From the NCBI GenBank assembly GCA_051294375.1, contig CM119263.1, positions 15,292,532-15,356,531 on the forward strand: a DNA stretch of 64,000 bases, written 5' to 3'. A program made the translations under genes and the position numbers. Positions 1 to 11,959 of the stretch are shown one piece after another. This DNA is from Paraspadella gotoi (taxonomy: Eukaryota > Chaetognatha). How positions within the stretch are numbered: the stretch's first letter is position 1; every line of letters begins with the position of its first letter. A model generated the notes under the pieces. The model searched no databases and was not told the DNA's origin. It worked only from the letters and a program-made list of their open reading frames with translations.

Positions 1-181
1 CGCCTCCTGTCACTGGCATGTTTAGACCGGCTCCGTCACATTTAAGCCAGAACCGGGATACCCAGGGATTAAAACGAGATTATTTAGTCTGCTCAGCCAT
101 TGAGACGACGCTGAGGACGGACAGTGCTGCCACAGAAGATTTATTTCTGATGCGTGAAAGTCAATTTTGAATCCTTGACAG

Positions 182-1412
182 AAAAAAGAGGAAGAAATGC
201 GTGAAAAGCGGTTTGGATCTCGAATGCATCGGAAGATTACCTTCGACTTTGCCGGTCGACAGATAATTGACGCCGAAGACGATTCTGCTTCTTTGCAGGT
301 TATTTTTGAACTTGCAGTATTGCATAGGTTTTTTTTTATTTGGTTTTAAATCAATCCGTGCTCGCCGTTCAGATGTATCTCGGCGAACAAGGGAGCAAGG
401 TCGAAGCGTCCTCCATGGAGGCGAGTCTCCGAACGAACGATTTGCTTCTTAAGATGATGGACCAAAATGATCGCGATCTCGTCAATCCCTTTATCTTAAC
501 TCCAGCCCCTACTTTTGTCGGAGGAGTGGAGAGTGGAGAAATTCGTGATGAAAGGTTCATTCTGTTTAACTTCGATGTTGCCAAATTGTTTCTAGTAGTT
601 GTTAACATGTTCAATCTTCAACTCTATCTTTAAACCTTTCTGCAGGATGACGGTACTAACGAAGAAGGAGCCAGCGGTAAAACGCCTCCAGGACAGAGAA
701 TTAATGCAACTTCGGGATGATGGCTTTTGTCTTTCTATGCATCAGCCGTGGGCGTCGATGTTAGTTAGAGGCATCAAGAAGCACGAAGGCCGCTCCTGGT
801 ATTCCGCGCACAGAGGTGAGGTCGTCAATCGATGGTTAAGTTTCGAGAATAATTAATACATTTTCCGTTACCATCTTCGCTTAGGCCGTCTCTGGATCGC
901 CTCTACGGCGAAACCTCCTTCCGGACCTGAGATCGTAACCCTGGAGACGGAATACCGGCGCCTTTACGATTGCGACCTTGAATTTCCCCGGGATTACCCG
1001 ACAGGTGTACTCCTCGGCTGCGTGGACGTCGTCGACGTACTTTCTCAGGATGAGTACGCCCTCCGCTTCAATGGCCCCGACGCAGACCACCCGGCCGAGT
1101 CGCAGTCGCCCTTTGTTTTTGTCTGCGAAAATCCGCAGGAGCTCTTTGTAAAGTTTCCTATCAAGGGTGAGACGTTTTGTCTTTGCTTAAAAATTGTTTG
1201 ATAAATTGCCACAGTCGAATCTTTTATTCTATTTCTTTTTAGGTCAACATAAAATTTACAAATTGGAGCCCCATGTACATCAAGCGGCCAAAAAGGGCGC
1301 TCGTCTCGTGGATGCGCCGTCGTATGGTGTCTTTGTTGAAACAGACAGTCTTCATCAGAATTTTGGTTGCTTGCGGATCGATTCTCGCGAACAGATTGAC
1401 GCCGCGGCTTGA
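182..1412 (+). CDS. TRIP4: Activating signal cointegrator 1 (TRIP4/ASC-1), 3' part with ASCH domain
   Basis: Transcriptional coactivator and ASC-1 complex subunit. Five exons can be joined with matching phases: 182-298, 373-554, 646-815, 885-1166 and 1243-1412, giving 306 residues to the stop. The first visible exon carries the family signature ITFDFAGRQI. The second holds the linker with LVNP. The third to fifth hold the ASCH domain, with HQPWASMLVRGIKKHEGRSW containing the GxKxxExR motif, then RGRLWIA, DYPTGVLLGCVDVVD, SPFVFVCENPQE and FPIKG. The C-terminal tail after AAKKGA is longer than in vertebrates. The N-terminal half, including the zinc-finger region, lies to the left of the window or in bases 1-181, where I could not place an exon securely. 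Introns are 69-91 bp with standard borders. It is the first gene of a tightly packed plus-strand cluster. Identification is secure from motif order. Confidence 0.93.
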
Positions 1413-1507
1413 TGCATAGTTTGGAATGAAAACTTACTGTCCGCCCGAGCGTCCCCCTACGAGTTCTTAGCCTTCTGTGCTTTCCACTCTCTCGATGGTT
1501 AATTATT

Positions 1508-1529
1508 AATTATTGACGTTATTTTTAGT
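1508..1529 (+). promoter_or_regulatory. Splice-acceptor-like site just upstream of the first GST
   Basis: A T-rich run ending in TTTTTAG at 1529 lies 27 bp before the GST start at 1557 and 117 bp after the TRIP4 stop. No coding exon precedes it within this gene. It could receive a trans-spliced leader or end a 5'UTR intron. An AATAAA at 1545-1550, between acceptor and ATG, is the only canonical poly(A) signal in the intergenic space. Confidence 0.4.
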
Positions 1530-1556
1530 CGATTTGCGAATCGAAATAAAGTAACA

Positions 1557-2706
1557 ATGTCTAAGCTGAAACTTTACTACGACCTGATGTCACAACCGTG
1601 CCGCGCGATGTATATTTTTATGAAAACGGCTGCTGTACCATATGAGGATGTTGTTGTCGCCCTTCGAAAAAACGAACAAAATAAACCTGAATTTGGGGAG
1701 ATAAATCCTTTTCGCAAAGTTCCCGTTTTGGTGGACGAAAACGAGTCTGGAGAAAGAGTAATTATAAGGGAGAGTTGCGCCATGGCAAGGTAAACGTGTT
1801 AACTACGTTTTAATGTTAATCTTATATCCAAAATATACATAATCCTAAACTCACTCAGAATAAAAAAAAATTGGTTTTAAACCTAGTAATTTCATTAGTC
1901 ATCTTATTGTTTGAAATTAATATCATTTTCCGGTATATTTTAGGTACGTAAGTCACAAGTATCTTGGTTCGTCCTCTCATTGGTATCCTCAAGATTTTAA
2001 CAAAAATTTTCTAATTGACGAATTTTTACATTGGCAAGTAAGCACAATAAAAAATGTTTAATGAAAGACGTAACTGTAAATTTTAAATTTGATTTTTATA
2101 TTTCAAATATTTCTGTCAACTATTATTTGTGTAATATTTAGAAATTTTCATTTTAGCATGCTAACCTTCGTTTTCCGGGGTCCATGATGACCGTTCATTC
2201 TCTTCTGATTCCCGTGCGAAACAAAACGCCGCCGGACTTCGAAAAAGTTCGAAAATTCAAGAAGGAATTCGACAGAAACTGCGATCTTTTTGAGTCGTGC
2301 TACTTAAGTGGAGGGCGATTTATAGCAGGTGAACTATGGAGATGTGGTTGATGACGTTAATTTTAAATATTTAATAAATATTATTTATCCAGCTGAATTT
2401 TAAATATTTTACGACTAATCGTGAAGGAGATTTTATATTAAAGGCGACGAAATTAGTGTGGCTGATCTGTTTGCCATCTGCGAACTGGTTCAACCTTCGA
2501 TGACCGGATTTGACGTCAACGTTTCCCGTCCAAGACTTGACACTTGGATGAAAGAAGTTATCACCACCACACAGCCTCATTTCGACGCCGCCCACACCGT
2601 CATGCAAAAAGTCAAAGGGATGATGGCCGAGGGCGTTCAAGAGGCCTATCGAGATTATTTAGAAAAGGAAAAAGCGGAGTGCGTAACATCGTCCAGCAAA
2701 CTTTAA
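1557..2706 (+). CDS. Theta-class glutathione S-transferase (intact)
   Basis: Cytosolic enzyme conjugating glutathione to electrophiles. Four exons join in phase: 1557-1789, 1944-2037, 2157-2328 and 2444-2706, giving 253 residues, a normal theta length. The N-terminal thioredoxin-fold domain begins LYYDLMSQPCRA, whose serine (residue 12) is in the position of the theta catalytic Ser. It continues with NPFRKVPVL (cis-proline loop) and RESCAMARYVSHKY (the ES pair that binds the gamma-glutamyl group). The C-terminal helical domain includes DEFLHWQ, FESCYLSGGRFIAGD, EISVADLFAICELVQP and RPRLDTWM. The start codon is supported by alignment with the paralogue downstream. It lies 144 bp after TRIP4 and 254 bp before the second GST, in the same orientation. 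I see no frame defects. The numbered symbol cannot be assigned from sequence alone. Confidence 0.93.
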
Positions 2707-2904
2707 CAAGAACCCTGGAAATTTATAATTAAAGGCTTGTTACTGCCTTTTTGTCTATACCGCTTTAAAACACGAGGTATTACATTTCTAAATGTTAATG
2801 AAATTCTTTGTTACCCAACAGTCAGTATTTTTAGCGGTGATGAAAATGGTGATAAGATTGTATTTTTAGTACTATATAACATTTCTCAATCATTGTTTTT
2901 GTTA

Positions 2905-2924
2905 TTTTTATTCTACTACTTCAG
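2905..2924 (+). promoter_or_regulatory. Splice-acceptor-like site upstream of the second GST
   Basis: A pyrimidine-rich tract ending CTACTTCAG at 2924 lies 36 bp before the ATG at 2961 and 218 bp after the first GST stop. It has the form of a strong 3' splice site with no upstream coding exon of its own, so it fits a trans-splice acceptor or the end of a 5'UTR intron. Confidence 0.4.
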
Positions 2925-2960
2925 ACCGACTAGCAAAAACCAAATGTGAAAAGAAAAACA

Positions 2961-4535
2961 ATGTCACGGCTAAGACTATATTACGATCTTATGTCTCAGC
3001 CTTGTCGAGCTTTATACATATTGTTTAAATGTTCTGGAATTCCCTTCGATGAGTCATTGGTCTCCATACAGAAAAACGAGCAAAACAAGCCGGAATTCGT
3101 CTCCATAAACCCCTTCCGAAAAGTCCCCGCCTTGGTTGAACAAAATGGAGAAGATAGATTCATTCTTCGTGAAAGCTGCGCTATCGCAAGGTTCTTTTAT
3201 ATAGTACCTATGAACTCGTTTCGTTAAAATATACTTAACGAAAGTAGAGAGAACCCACTCCAAAGCACTTACTTCTTTTGGCAGATACGTAACTTCAAAG
3301 TACCTCTCTCTTCACAGTCTGGTTTCCAAACGACAATAAAAAAGCTACTAAAGTGGATGAATTTTGCATTGGCAGGTATAATTTATAATTCATGCTATTA
3401 TCAAAAAATATTTTTACTCATAGAAACGTTGGAAATAATGGTTGCTTAAAAAAATTATTTGCGTTTTATATTTTTTGGTGGGATTTGACTGTTAACTATT
3501 TACGTAGTCGTTAGTGTCGTTATTTCTTATAATTAAAACAGTGTTTAAATAATTTTTATTGATAGTTGTAGCATTTTTATGACATTTCTTTAAAAATTAT
3601 TTTTGAAAAAACGAGTGAACCTAATTTTAAATGCACTTACAACTTCAGCACACCAATATCCGTCAACGCCAGCATGGTATTCCTTCATGGCGTGGCTTTG
3701 CCAGTCATGACCAGATCTCCACCCGATTTTAACAAATCCATCGATTCAAGGGAGAGATGGAAGAGACGATTAAAAAGTTTGAATCGCATTACTTAAGCGA
3801 CGGCGGGTTTATCGCTGGTAAGCTCTTTTTTCTTTTTTTTTTCTTTATTATCCCGCCAGATATATAGACGAGTTCAGCTCTGCAGCTCTCTATCTCTCTC
3901 TTTATTTACGATGAATGACTCATCACGTCAATGAATTACTATCATCGCATCAATGAATGACTATCATGGCATCAATAAATGATTATCATGGCATCAATAA
4001 ATGATTATCAGGGCATCAATGAATGATTATCATCGCATCAATGAATGATTATCATCGCATCAATGAATGATTATCATCGCATCAATGAATGACTATCATC
4101 GCATCCATCATTTGGTTATCATTGCATCAATCATTTGGTTATCATCGCATCAGTATTTGGTTTTCATCGCATCAATATTCAATAATCAATTACTATTACA
4201 TCAATCAATCGATTACTATTACATCAAATATTCGTTATCGCATCAATCATTCAATCAATTTGACTTAAAATTTAATTTTTTTAGGGGACGAGATTTCCGT
4301 AGCCGACCTCTTCGCCATCTGTGAACTGCGTCAACCATGGATGGCGGGATTTGACGTGGCGGAGCAGCGGCCACGTTTGACCGCTTGGATGGAGGATGTG
4401 ATGAAAGAGACGCAACCCCACTTTGACGCTGCCCACGCCCCTCTGGTTCACGTTCGTGAGATGATGGCAGAAGGTCTACAGGAGGCATATAGTGAATTTT
4501 TGGAGGAGAAATGTCAGACCATTTCTGCAAACTGA
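2961..4535 (+). pseudogene. Second theta-class GST, tandem paralogue with disrupted frame in exons 2 and 3
   Basis: Same four-exon architecture and intron phases as its neighbour: 2961-3190, 3285-3375, 3649-3817 and 4285-4535. Exon 1 (LYYDLMSQPCRALYI, NPFRKVPALV, RESCAIAR) and exon 4 (GDEISVADLFAICELRQPW to the stop) are intact and clearly paralogous. Exon 2 drops into another frame after TSKYLS (about 3305-3320), meets a TAA in the entry frame, and returns to frame near 3364, where one T seems missing from a T run. Exon 3 shifts frame near 3670 and returns near 3745. Each exon therefore contains two compensating 1-nt shifts, and exon lengths stay in phase. Either this is a young pseudogene or the consensus has indel errors; conservation of splice sites and total phase favours errors or very recent decay. 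AATAAA overlaps the stop (4535-4540). The exon 1 donor (GTTCTT) is weak. Confidence 0.8.
3926..4245 (+). repeat. 22-bp minisatellite in the last intron of the second GST
   Basis: About fourteen imperfect units of the form ATGAATGATTATCATCGCATCA. The units in 3950-4100 are nearly identical and those toward 4245 are degenerate (CATTTGGTTATCATCGCATC types). The 85-residue open frame across it is a by-product. The array accounts for the larger size of this intron compared with the paralogue. Confidence 0.85.
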
Positions 4536-4540
4536 ATAAA

Positions 4541-5010
4541 AAATGAATTTGATTGATTCGGTACAATCATGATTGTTATACATTTTGATTCATAGTTGGT
4601 CTAAATTATAATGTTGTTTATTAATTTGTTACAGTTATAATGTAGAACAGGTAGTTTTAGTGAGGTTCCGCGATTCATAATGCTCGGTGGGGAAAAAAAA
4701 GATTCGTGAATAAAAAAGAATGGTAACTGCGGTGAACTGGAAATCATCTCTGACGGAAACCCATCTCGTAGAACTCGGGAACTGAACTGTGACGCGAGCC
4801 GTCCACCGAAGTATCAGACAACAAGGTCCCGATCACTGTCAGCCTCCGATAAAAATAAAAGTATCCATATAATTCTAATATGGAAAATTGATCATTCTTC
4901 TGTATTTCTGATTGAAAGATCACTCTTCTCCGGGACGAGACGATTTTACACCTTTGATTTCCTCTAGGAAAAAATGCAATTACTTTTTACGAACCGAACT
5001 TATTGTTGGT
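4541..5010. other. Intergenic, second GST to CAMLG
   Basis: About 470 bp between the poly(A) signal of the second GST and the acceptor in front of CAMLG. I see no coding potential, promoter motif or repeat in it. Confidence 0.5.
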
Positions 5011-5025
5011 TTTTCTTTTTTTTAG
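5002..5025 (+). promoter_or_regulatory. Splice-acceptor-like site upstream of CAMLG
   Basis: A long T tract ending TTTTTTTTTAG at 5025 precedes the CAMLG ATG (5091) by 65 bp. The intervening bases carry no in-frame start for CAMLG. It is the third gene in a row with a strong acceptor directly before the coding start. Confidence 0.4.
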
Positions 5026-5090
5026 TTATTGTATAGAATAGATGATTTTTGTGAGGAATTAGTGGTAAGCAGCAAGAAAAAACCAAAAGA

Positions 5091-6816
5091 ATGGAAACTG
5101 CTGCAGATCGCAAGCGTCGCCTCCGCCGGGAACGCATACTGCAAAACTCAGAAACGCGTCTGCGACGAGCTCTCGGCGATTCCCAGCCGACCGCCGACGC
5201 GACCTCCGATGAGGTTCCGATCGAAACTGTCTATACTAATCAGCAGAGCGAGGAAACGCAAGCCAATGGTCTCGATTCGTTTTCGGATCGAGAACACAAA
5301 AATCCTCAACTCAACGGCTATTGTTATTCCTCTCGTTCGCTCCCCGACTCGCAAAGCGGACTCGGCTCTGGCCTGGACTCTGCAGCCGGCGATCAACAAA
5401 ATGACGGCCAGTTGCACCGTACGATCTCAAGGTCCGCCGTCGAAAACTTGGCGGATAGAGAGATTGAAAGGTATATCATGTATATATTCATTACTAATTT
5501 ACTATCTTTTTCATTAGTGGCTTAATTATCAAGGTCGTGTCGTCTGCGAATAGATTTAGTTGACATTGTTAATTTTTTTGGCCCCCGTTTTGCCCCAAAT
5601 TTGTAATCGTTTGTTGCTTCTCCTTAAATTGGTTTCTCTTTTCAGCTCGTCAATAATTCGTGCAATGGACCAGAACTCAGGCGAACGATTTCCTCTTGAA
5701 AGAACGAAAAGGGATATCTCGAGCCGAGATATTGCGCGTGTACTGCATGATTGCGACTTTGGTTCGCAGGTGAGAAAAGCACGCAACAGATTGAATTGAA
5801 TGATTACCATCATCGTGACCTCGATCCTTTTTCCAGAGAGCGAGTCTCCCCAGTCGCTCGTCAACTTCTTCGCGACGCCGCTCTCCTAGCCTATGGTACA
5901 CCAAGACTTGGTTCCGCATCACGTTAACCGTCCTGTTATCGTTGTTCGTCAGGTTAAATTCCTTTTTTATATACGCAGTTAGTATGTTTTTCTAATTTGG
6001 GTGTTAAATTTTTTAAAAATCCACCTTTCTCAGAATTTTGATGCAACTCAATCTCAGCGATTACTTTTCCCATTCGGCCTTGTATCCGTTCATCTCAATG
6101 GAGTTGTCCTTTTTCGTGGCCGCCTTCTCTTCCAAGCCTCCTGGGTTCCGCATTCGCATGGGAGGTCGCATAGCCGAATTTCTTGCAAGTTTGGCAGGTC
6201 AGGATGTAAAATTAAAAAATAAAAATGAAACTAGGGCAGAAAGTAATCTCACCTTGTGTTGTACAGATTTTCCCTCTATATCCAGAAGACAACACTAACG
6301 TCCCAAGCTCCCCATCCCGATCAAAGATTATTAGTATTAGATTAAAATGATTAAACCCTAAGGATATTAAAAATAGAAATGAAAGATGAAAAAAGAATAA
6401 AATCAAATTTAAAAAAACTATAAATAGTTAAACGGGTAATTTTGCAATTTTCATACTTAGAAAAAAATGAAATGATAAAACAATGTAGTAATTTAGGTAG
6501 AACAATTAGTAAGTAGTATGCTGTATAAACGAGAAATTCTCAGCATAAAAAGATTTTCTCGAAGTGATTATTTATTTAGCTCATTGTGGTATTTTTGGTA
6601 AAAGCAAGTAAAAGCAAAGACAGCTCTCTCCCACTATTCCTTTAAAATTTCTTAGGCTCCTCCCGAGAAATGCTGGGCAACTTAAAATGGACGTGCGAAT
6701 TCGCTTTCCAACGACCCCTGGAAGAGTTTCTTCTTTACTTTTTTGTCTTCATTGTGGCTCATCTCATGCTCATTCATGTGCAAGACGAATCCTTCCGCGT
6801 TCACGATGAGTTGTGA
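5091..6816 (+). CDS. CAMLG: Calcium-modulating cyclophilin ligand (CAMLG), GET2-like receptor subunit
   Basis: ER membrane subunit of the tail-anchored protein insertase (WRB/CAML receptor for TRC40/GET3). Five exons join in phase: 5091-5470, 5646-5769, 5837-5952, 6034-6197 and 6656-6816, giving 314 residues, close to the roughly 300 of vertebrate proteins. The N terminus, RKRRLRRERILQNSETRLRR, matches the basic GET3-contacting helix of the family (R-R-R-x-L-x-N-S-E-x-R). A long polar, Ser/Gln-rich linker follows. Three hydrophobic segments fall in the C-terminal part: around WFRITLTVLLSLFV, around YPFISMELSFFVAAF, and around EEFLLYFFVFIVAHLMLI. The start chosen is the only ATG giving the basic motif at the N terminus. 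It ends the plus-strand cluster; a T/A-rich tail contains AATAAA near 6955. Confidence 0.9.
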
Positions 6817-7810
6817 TCGTCCGATACTTAACTAATTATAAATCAGTTAGTTGTTTTACTATTGTGAAAGCGCCTTCCAGGATTTTCTTTGCCTTGGTAA
6901 CGCTATTTGTCTCCAATGCATGGCTTCAAACAATACGTGTCCGTTTATTTATTTTAAATAAACCCGGTAATATCTCTCTTTGCACCTTCTCTTTTTAGTC
7001 GAGGAAAAAGGCAGTGTTCAACGGAAAGGTTACGCAAAATTTAATACTTCTGACTAGTTTGTTAACTTTTTTCGGGTATTCATATTGAAAAGATAGAATT
7101 CATGCGTCAGAAACGTTTGATTATGCTTCTGTCTGAAAAAATTAAACGAGCTGAATGTATTCAATGTATGGTTTTATTTTTTATATACAATCTGTTTAAT
7201 TTTAAAGAATCCAATTACACAATAAATCAACTTCAACAAGGGTTACATAAATGCAAATACACATTAATTTTACAAACCGTAAATAAACTACTAGTAGTAT
7301 AGCTGGTCACGTGTTCTTGTTCCAGACGGGGTTCGTATGTAATTTGGAGAAGAAAAAATTTGACGATCTTAGTACCCTACTAGAAAGCTACATTGTCGAC
7401 AATACGAAAAATGTGTACGAAAATCAGATTTTATTATAACATTTCGTTTTCGTCATTGAATGTAGTATTTAGCATAACGATACTTGAAATGAAAACGGCT
7501 TGAAATACTTTTTTCGCATATGGACGTAAATATTTCCGACCAAATAAAATGTTTTATAGTCAAATCACAAAAAAGATGGCATAAAAAAAATTTCTCGGCA
7601 TGAGTAAAAATGATATAGAGTAATGTACTAGGTTGCAAGAAAGAGTCACTTGTATCTTTTTTATTTAATTTGATTTTTTTTCTAGTGATTACGAAGAAAA
7701 GTAAAATATAATACATATTTTATGCGAATTTTTAATTCCAAATAGTATTTGAAGCACGACTTTTTTTTGCAATTGAGGGGAAAAAAAAAGAGTAGTTAAA
7801 AAAAAGAAAG
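6817..7810. other. Intergenic between convergent CAMLG and ARHGAP39
   Basis: About 1 kb, strongly AT-rich, containing the 3'UTRs of the two convergent genes. Short open frames here (for example at 7102-7302 and 7453-7716) are A/T-driven and show no motif. Nothing else is seen. Confidence 0.5.
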
Positions 7811-9759
<1,949 letters not shown>

Positions 9760-9832
9760 TTATTCTGTTTAATTATTTATATACACATTTAATTTCGTTT
9801 TAATTGCTGATATTAGATAAATTCGGTACTTA

Positions 9833-10286
9833 TTATATACTTTTTATATAGGGGTACTTAGGGGAAGCAGCCAAGTTATTGACTTAGAACTAAATTTTAA
9901 TGTCAAAGCGAAGGACTTTTTACAGTATCGAATTTTTATTTTTAATCAATAAAACGCCGGCGGCTGAAAAGTTTCTCGTTCTTCTTGAGCGTTGTTAAAA
10001 TAATTACAAAACGATTTTTAATTTTATCATGGTCAAATTGAATATTCACCATTAAGGATCTTCCATTAAAGTTAGCAAAAATATTGTATTTGTTAATTTT
10101 TGCATAGCTCATATTTATACATAATATTTACTATAAAAAAGGTTAAAATTTTAAAATAGTTTTTTCTTATTTTTGAAAGCANNNNNNNNNNTATATACTT
10201 TTTATATAGGGGTACTTAGGGGTAGCAGCCAAGTTATTGACTTAAAGACTTAGAACTAAATTTTAATGTCAAAGCGAAGGACTTTT
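9833..10286. repeat. About 90-bp direct duplication on both sides of a gap
   Basis: The segment 9833-9922 (from TATATACTTTTTATATAGGG to GCGAAGGACTTTT) recurs at 10192-10286 with a small insertion (AAAGACTT). The second copy is an island between two runs of N. This looks like an unmerged contig end, though a true tandem repeat is possible. Confidence 0.75.
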
Positions 10287-10633
10287 NNNNNNNNNNNNNN
10301 NNNNNNNNNNNNNNNNNNNNNNNNNNNNNNNNNNNNNNNNNNNNNNNNNNNNNNNNNNNNNNNNNNNNNNNNNNNNNNNNNNNNNNNNNNNNNNNNNNNN
10401 NNNNNNNNNNNNNNNNNNNNNNNNNNNNNNNNNNNNNNNNNNNNNNNNNNNNNNNNNNNNNNNNNNNNNNNNNNNNNNNNNNNNNNNNNNNNNNNNNNNN
10501 NNNNNNNNNNNNNNNNNNNNNNNNNNNNNNNNNNNNNNNNNNNNNNNNNNNNNNNNNNNNNNNNNNNNNNNNNNNNNNNNNNNNNNNNNNNNNNNNNNNN
10601 NNNNNNNNNNNNNNNNNNNNNNNNNNNNNNNNN
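10182..10633. other. Assembly gaps (10182-10191 and 10287-10633)
   Basis: Runs of 10 and 347 N separated by a 95-bp island. The apparent 130-residue open frame over this region is produced by the N run. Confidence 0.99.
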
Positions 10634-10974
10634 AAAAGGAAATATAATTCTTTTTTAAAAAATAATTTATTAAGTGGGTTAAAATTTTAAAAAACTATTA
10701 TAATTAATTTATAATTAAATTTTAATTTTTTTAATGTTTCATTAATTTAATGAAAGATTAAGATTTCTATTTTCTTTAAGCAATTTTTTTATGAAGAATT
10801 CGAATCTACTTTCAAAATTAAAAAACAACTTTTAAAATTTTAATATTTTTTATACTGTGAGTAAAATGTATAATATGGGCTAATGTAAAATTTTTAATTT
10901 TTTTTATATATATTAATGTTTTTTAGTACAATACTGTTTATGATCAACTATTTGAAATTTGATCGGCAACTTAC

Positions 10975-11150
10975 ATTACACTAACCGCCTTTGACCGTAA
11001 CTAGTAATTACCCTTACTCTTAACTACCCTTAACCTTAATCACATTTAACTTAGCCCTTAGCCCCCCTTAATCTTAATTACCCCTAACCCTAACTACCCT
11101 TAACCCTAACCACCTCTAACCTTAAATACCCTTAACCTTCACCAAACTTT
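10975..11150 (+). repeat. Degenerate telomere-like (CCCTAA/CCCTTAA) tract
   Basis: Irregular tandem copies of short units such as CCCTTAACC, CCCTAACCCTAACTA and CCTCTAACC, densest at 11080-11140. The C-rich strand is the plus strand. It resembles a decayed interstitial telomeric repeat or a simple-sequence derivative. Confidence 0.6.
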
Positions 11151-11879
11151 TTTTGTAATATCAAACTACAGTAATGATATATGTGAATAAAAAAATAACC
11201 GACCGGCTCGGTTCCGGTCGGCGAAAGTACAATTATGCCTTTATCATTTTATAAAAACTTTATTCACAGCTTTGACAACTTAGAGATTAGCGAGAGTCCG
11301 CGAAATGTGGATTCATTCGAAACCGGATTTCGATTCCATTCAAACGGATTCGGTCGACACGTGAAGAGATTTTCTCTGGTTCACTTCGGATTCGGTCGTC
11401 AAGAAAAGTGACAGAACGGAATCGGTTTTTTTTTCTTTAGGCAGACGACCTACCGTCGTAACAATGAATCTTTAACAAAATATTAACTATTTAATTTTTT
11501 TCTTTGTTGAATAGATGAATTGGCTTTCGAGACCAAATTTCAAGTTTGTTCAACAGATATTTTTTTTGGTTCATAAATTGTCAAAACTTCTTATTGAATT
11601 CGTCACATATTCATATAGGTCAAATTGCAATGGAGGGAATCTTTTTGTACCAGCTTTCGTTACTCTTATAAGGTTCATACGTGCTTATGTCCATTGTAAA
11701 TACATTGTGCGAAGTCAATATTCAAGTCTTAGTAAACCTGATTATTATTATTTTTTAATTTCGCCAACCAAGAAAATTAAAAGTATATATTTATCAAGAA
11801 AATTTATTCCAAAACTTAGAGATTGCTCAATATCTGCGGAAACTTGGCCATTTGCGGCGGGTAAAATTGCGTCGCCATT

Positions 11880-11902
11880 GTTGTCAAGGCAACCATGACG
11901 TC
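11880..11902. promoter_or_regulatory. RFX X-box-like palindrome next to a CRE half-palindrome
   Basis: GTTGTCAAGGCAAC (11880-11893) fits the RFX X-box layout of two 6-bp half sites with a 2-bp spacer. TGACGTC (11896-11902) follows 2 bp later. Flanking DNA to about 11960 is GC-richer than the rest of the intron. Function is inferred from motif form only. Confidence 0.35.
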
Positions 11903-11959
11903 GTCCAAAGTGACGCAATCAAGAATCAGCGGACCGGAAGTCCCTTTTCTCTCCGAGGC

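Noticed and set aside
1-181. Earlier TRIP4 exon at the left edge
   Set aside because: A frame at about 75-165 has some similarity in texture, but stops and missing borders prevent a supported call.
3926-4245. Regular short repeats considered as a CRISPR array
   Set aside because: Units are contiguous 22-mers without unique spacers, in a eukaryotic intron; a plain minisatellite.
10266-10658. 130-codon frame
   Set aside because: Made of gap N characters.
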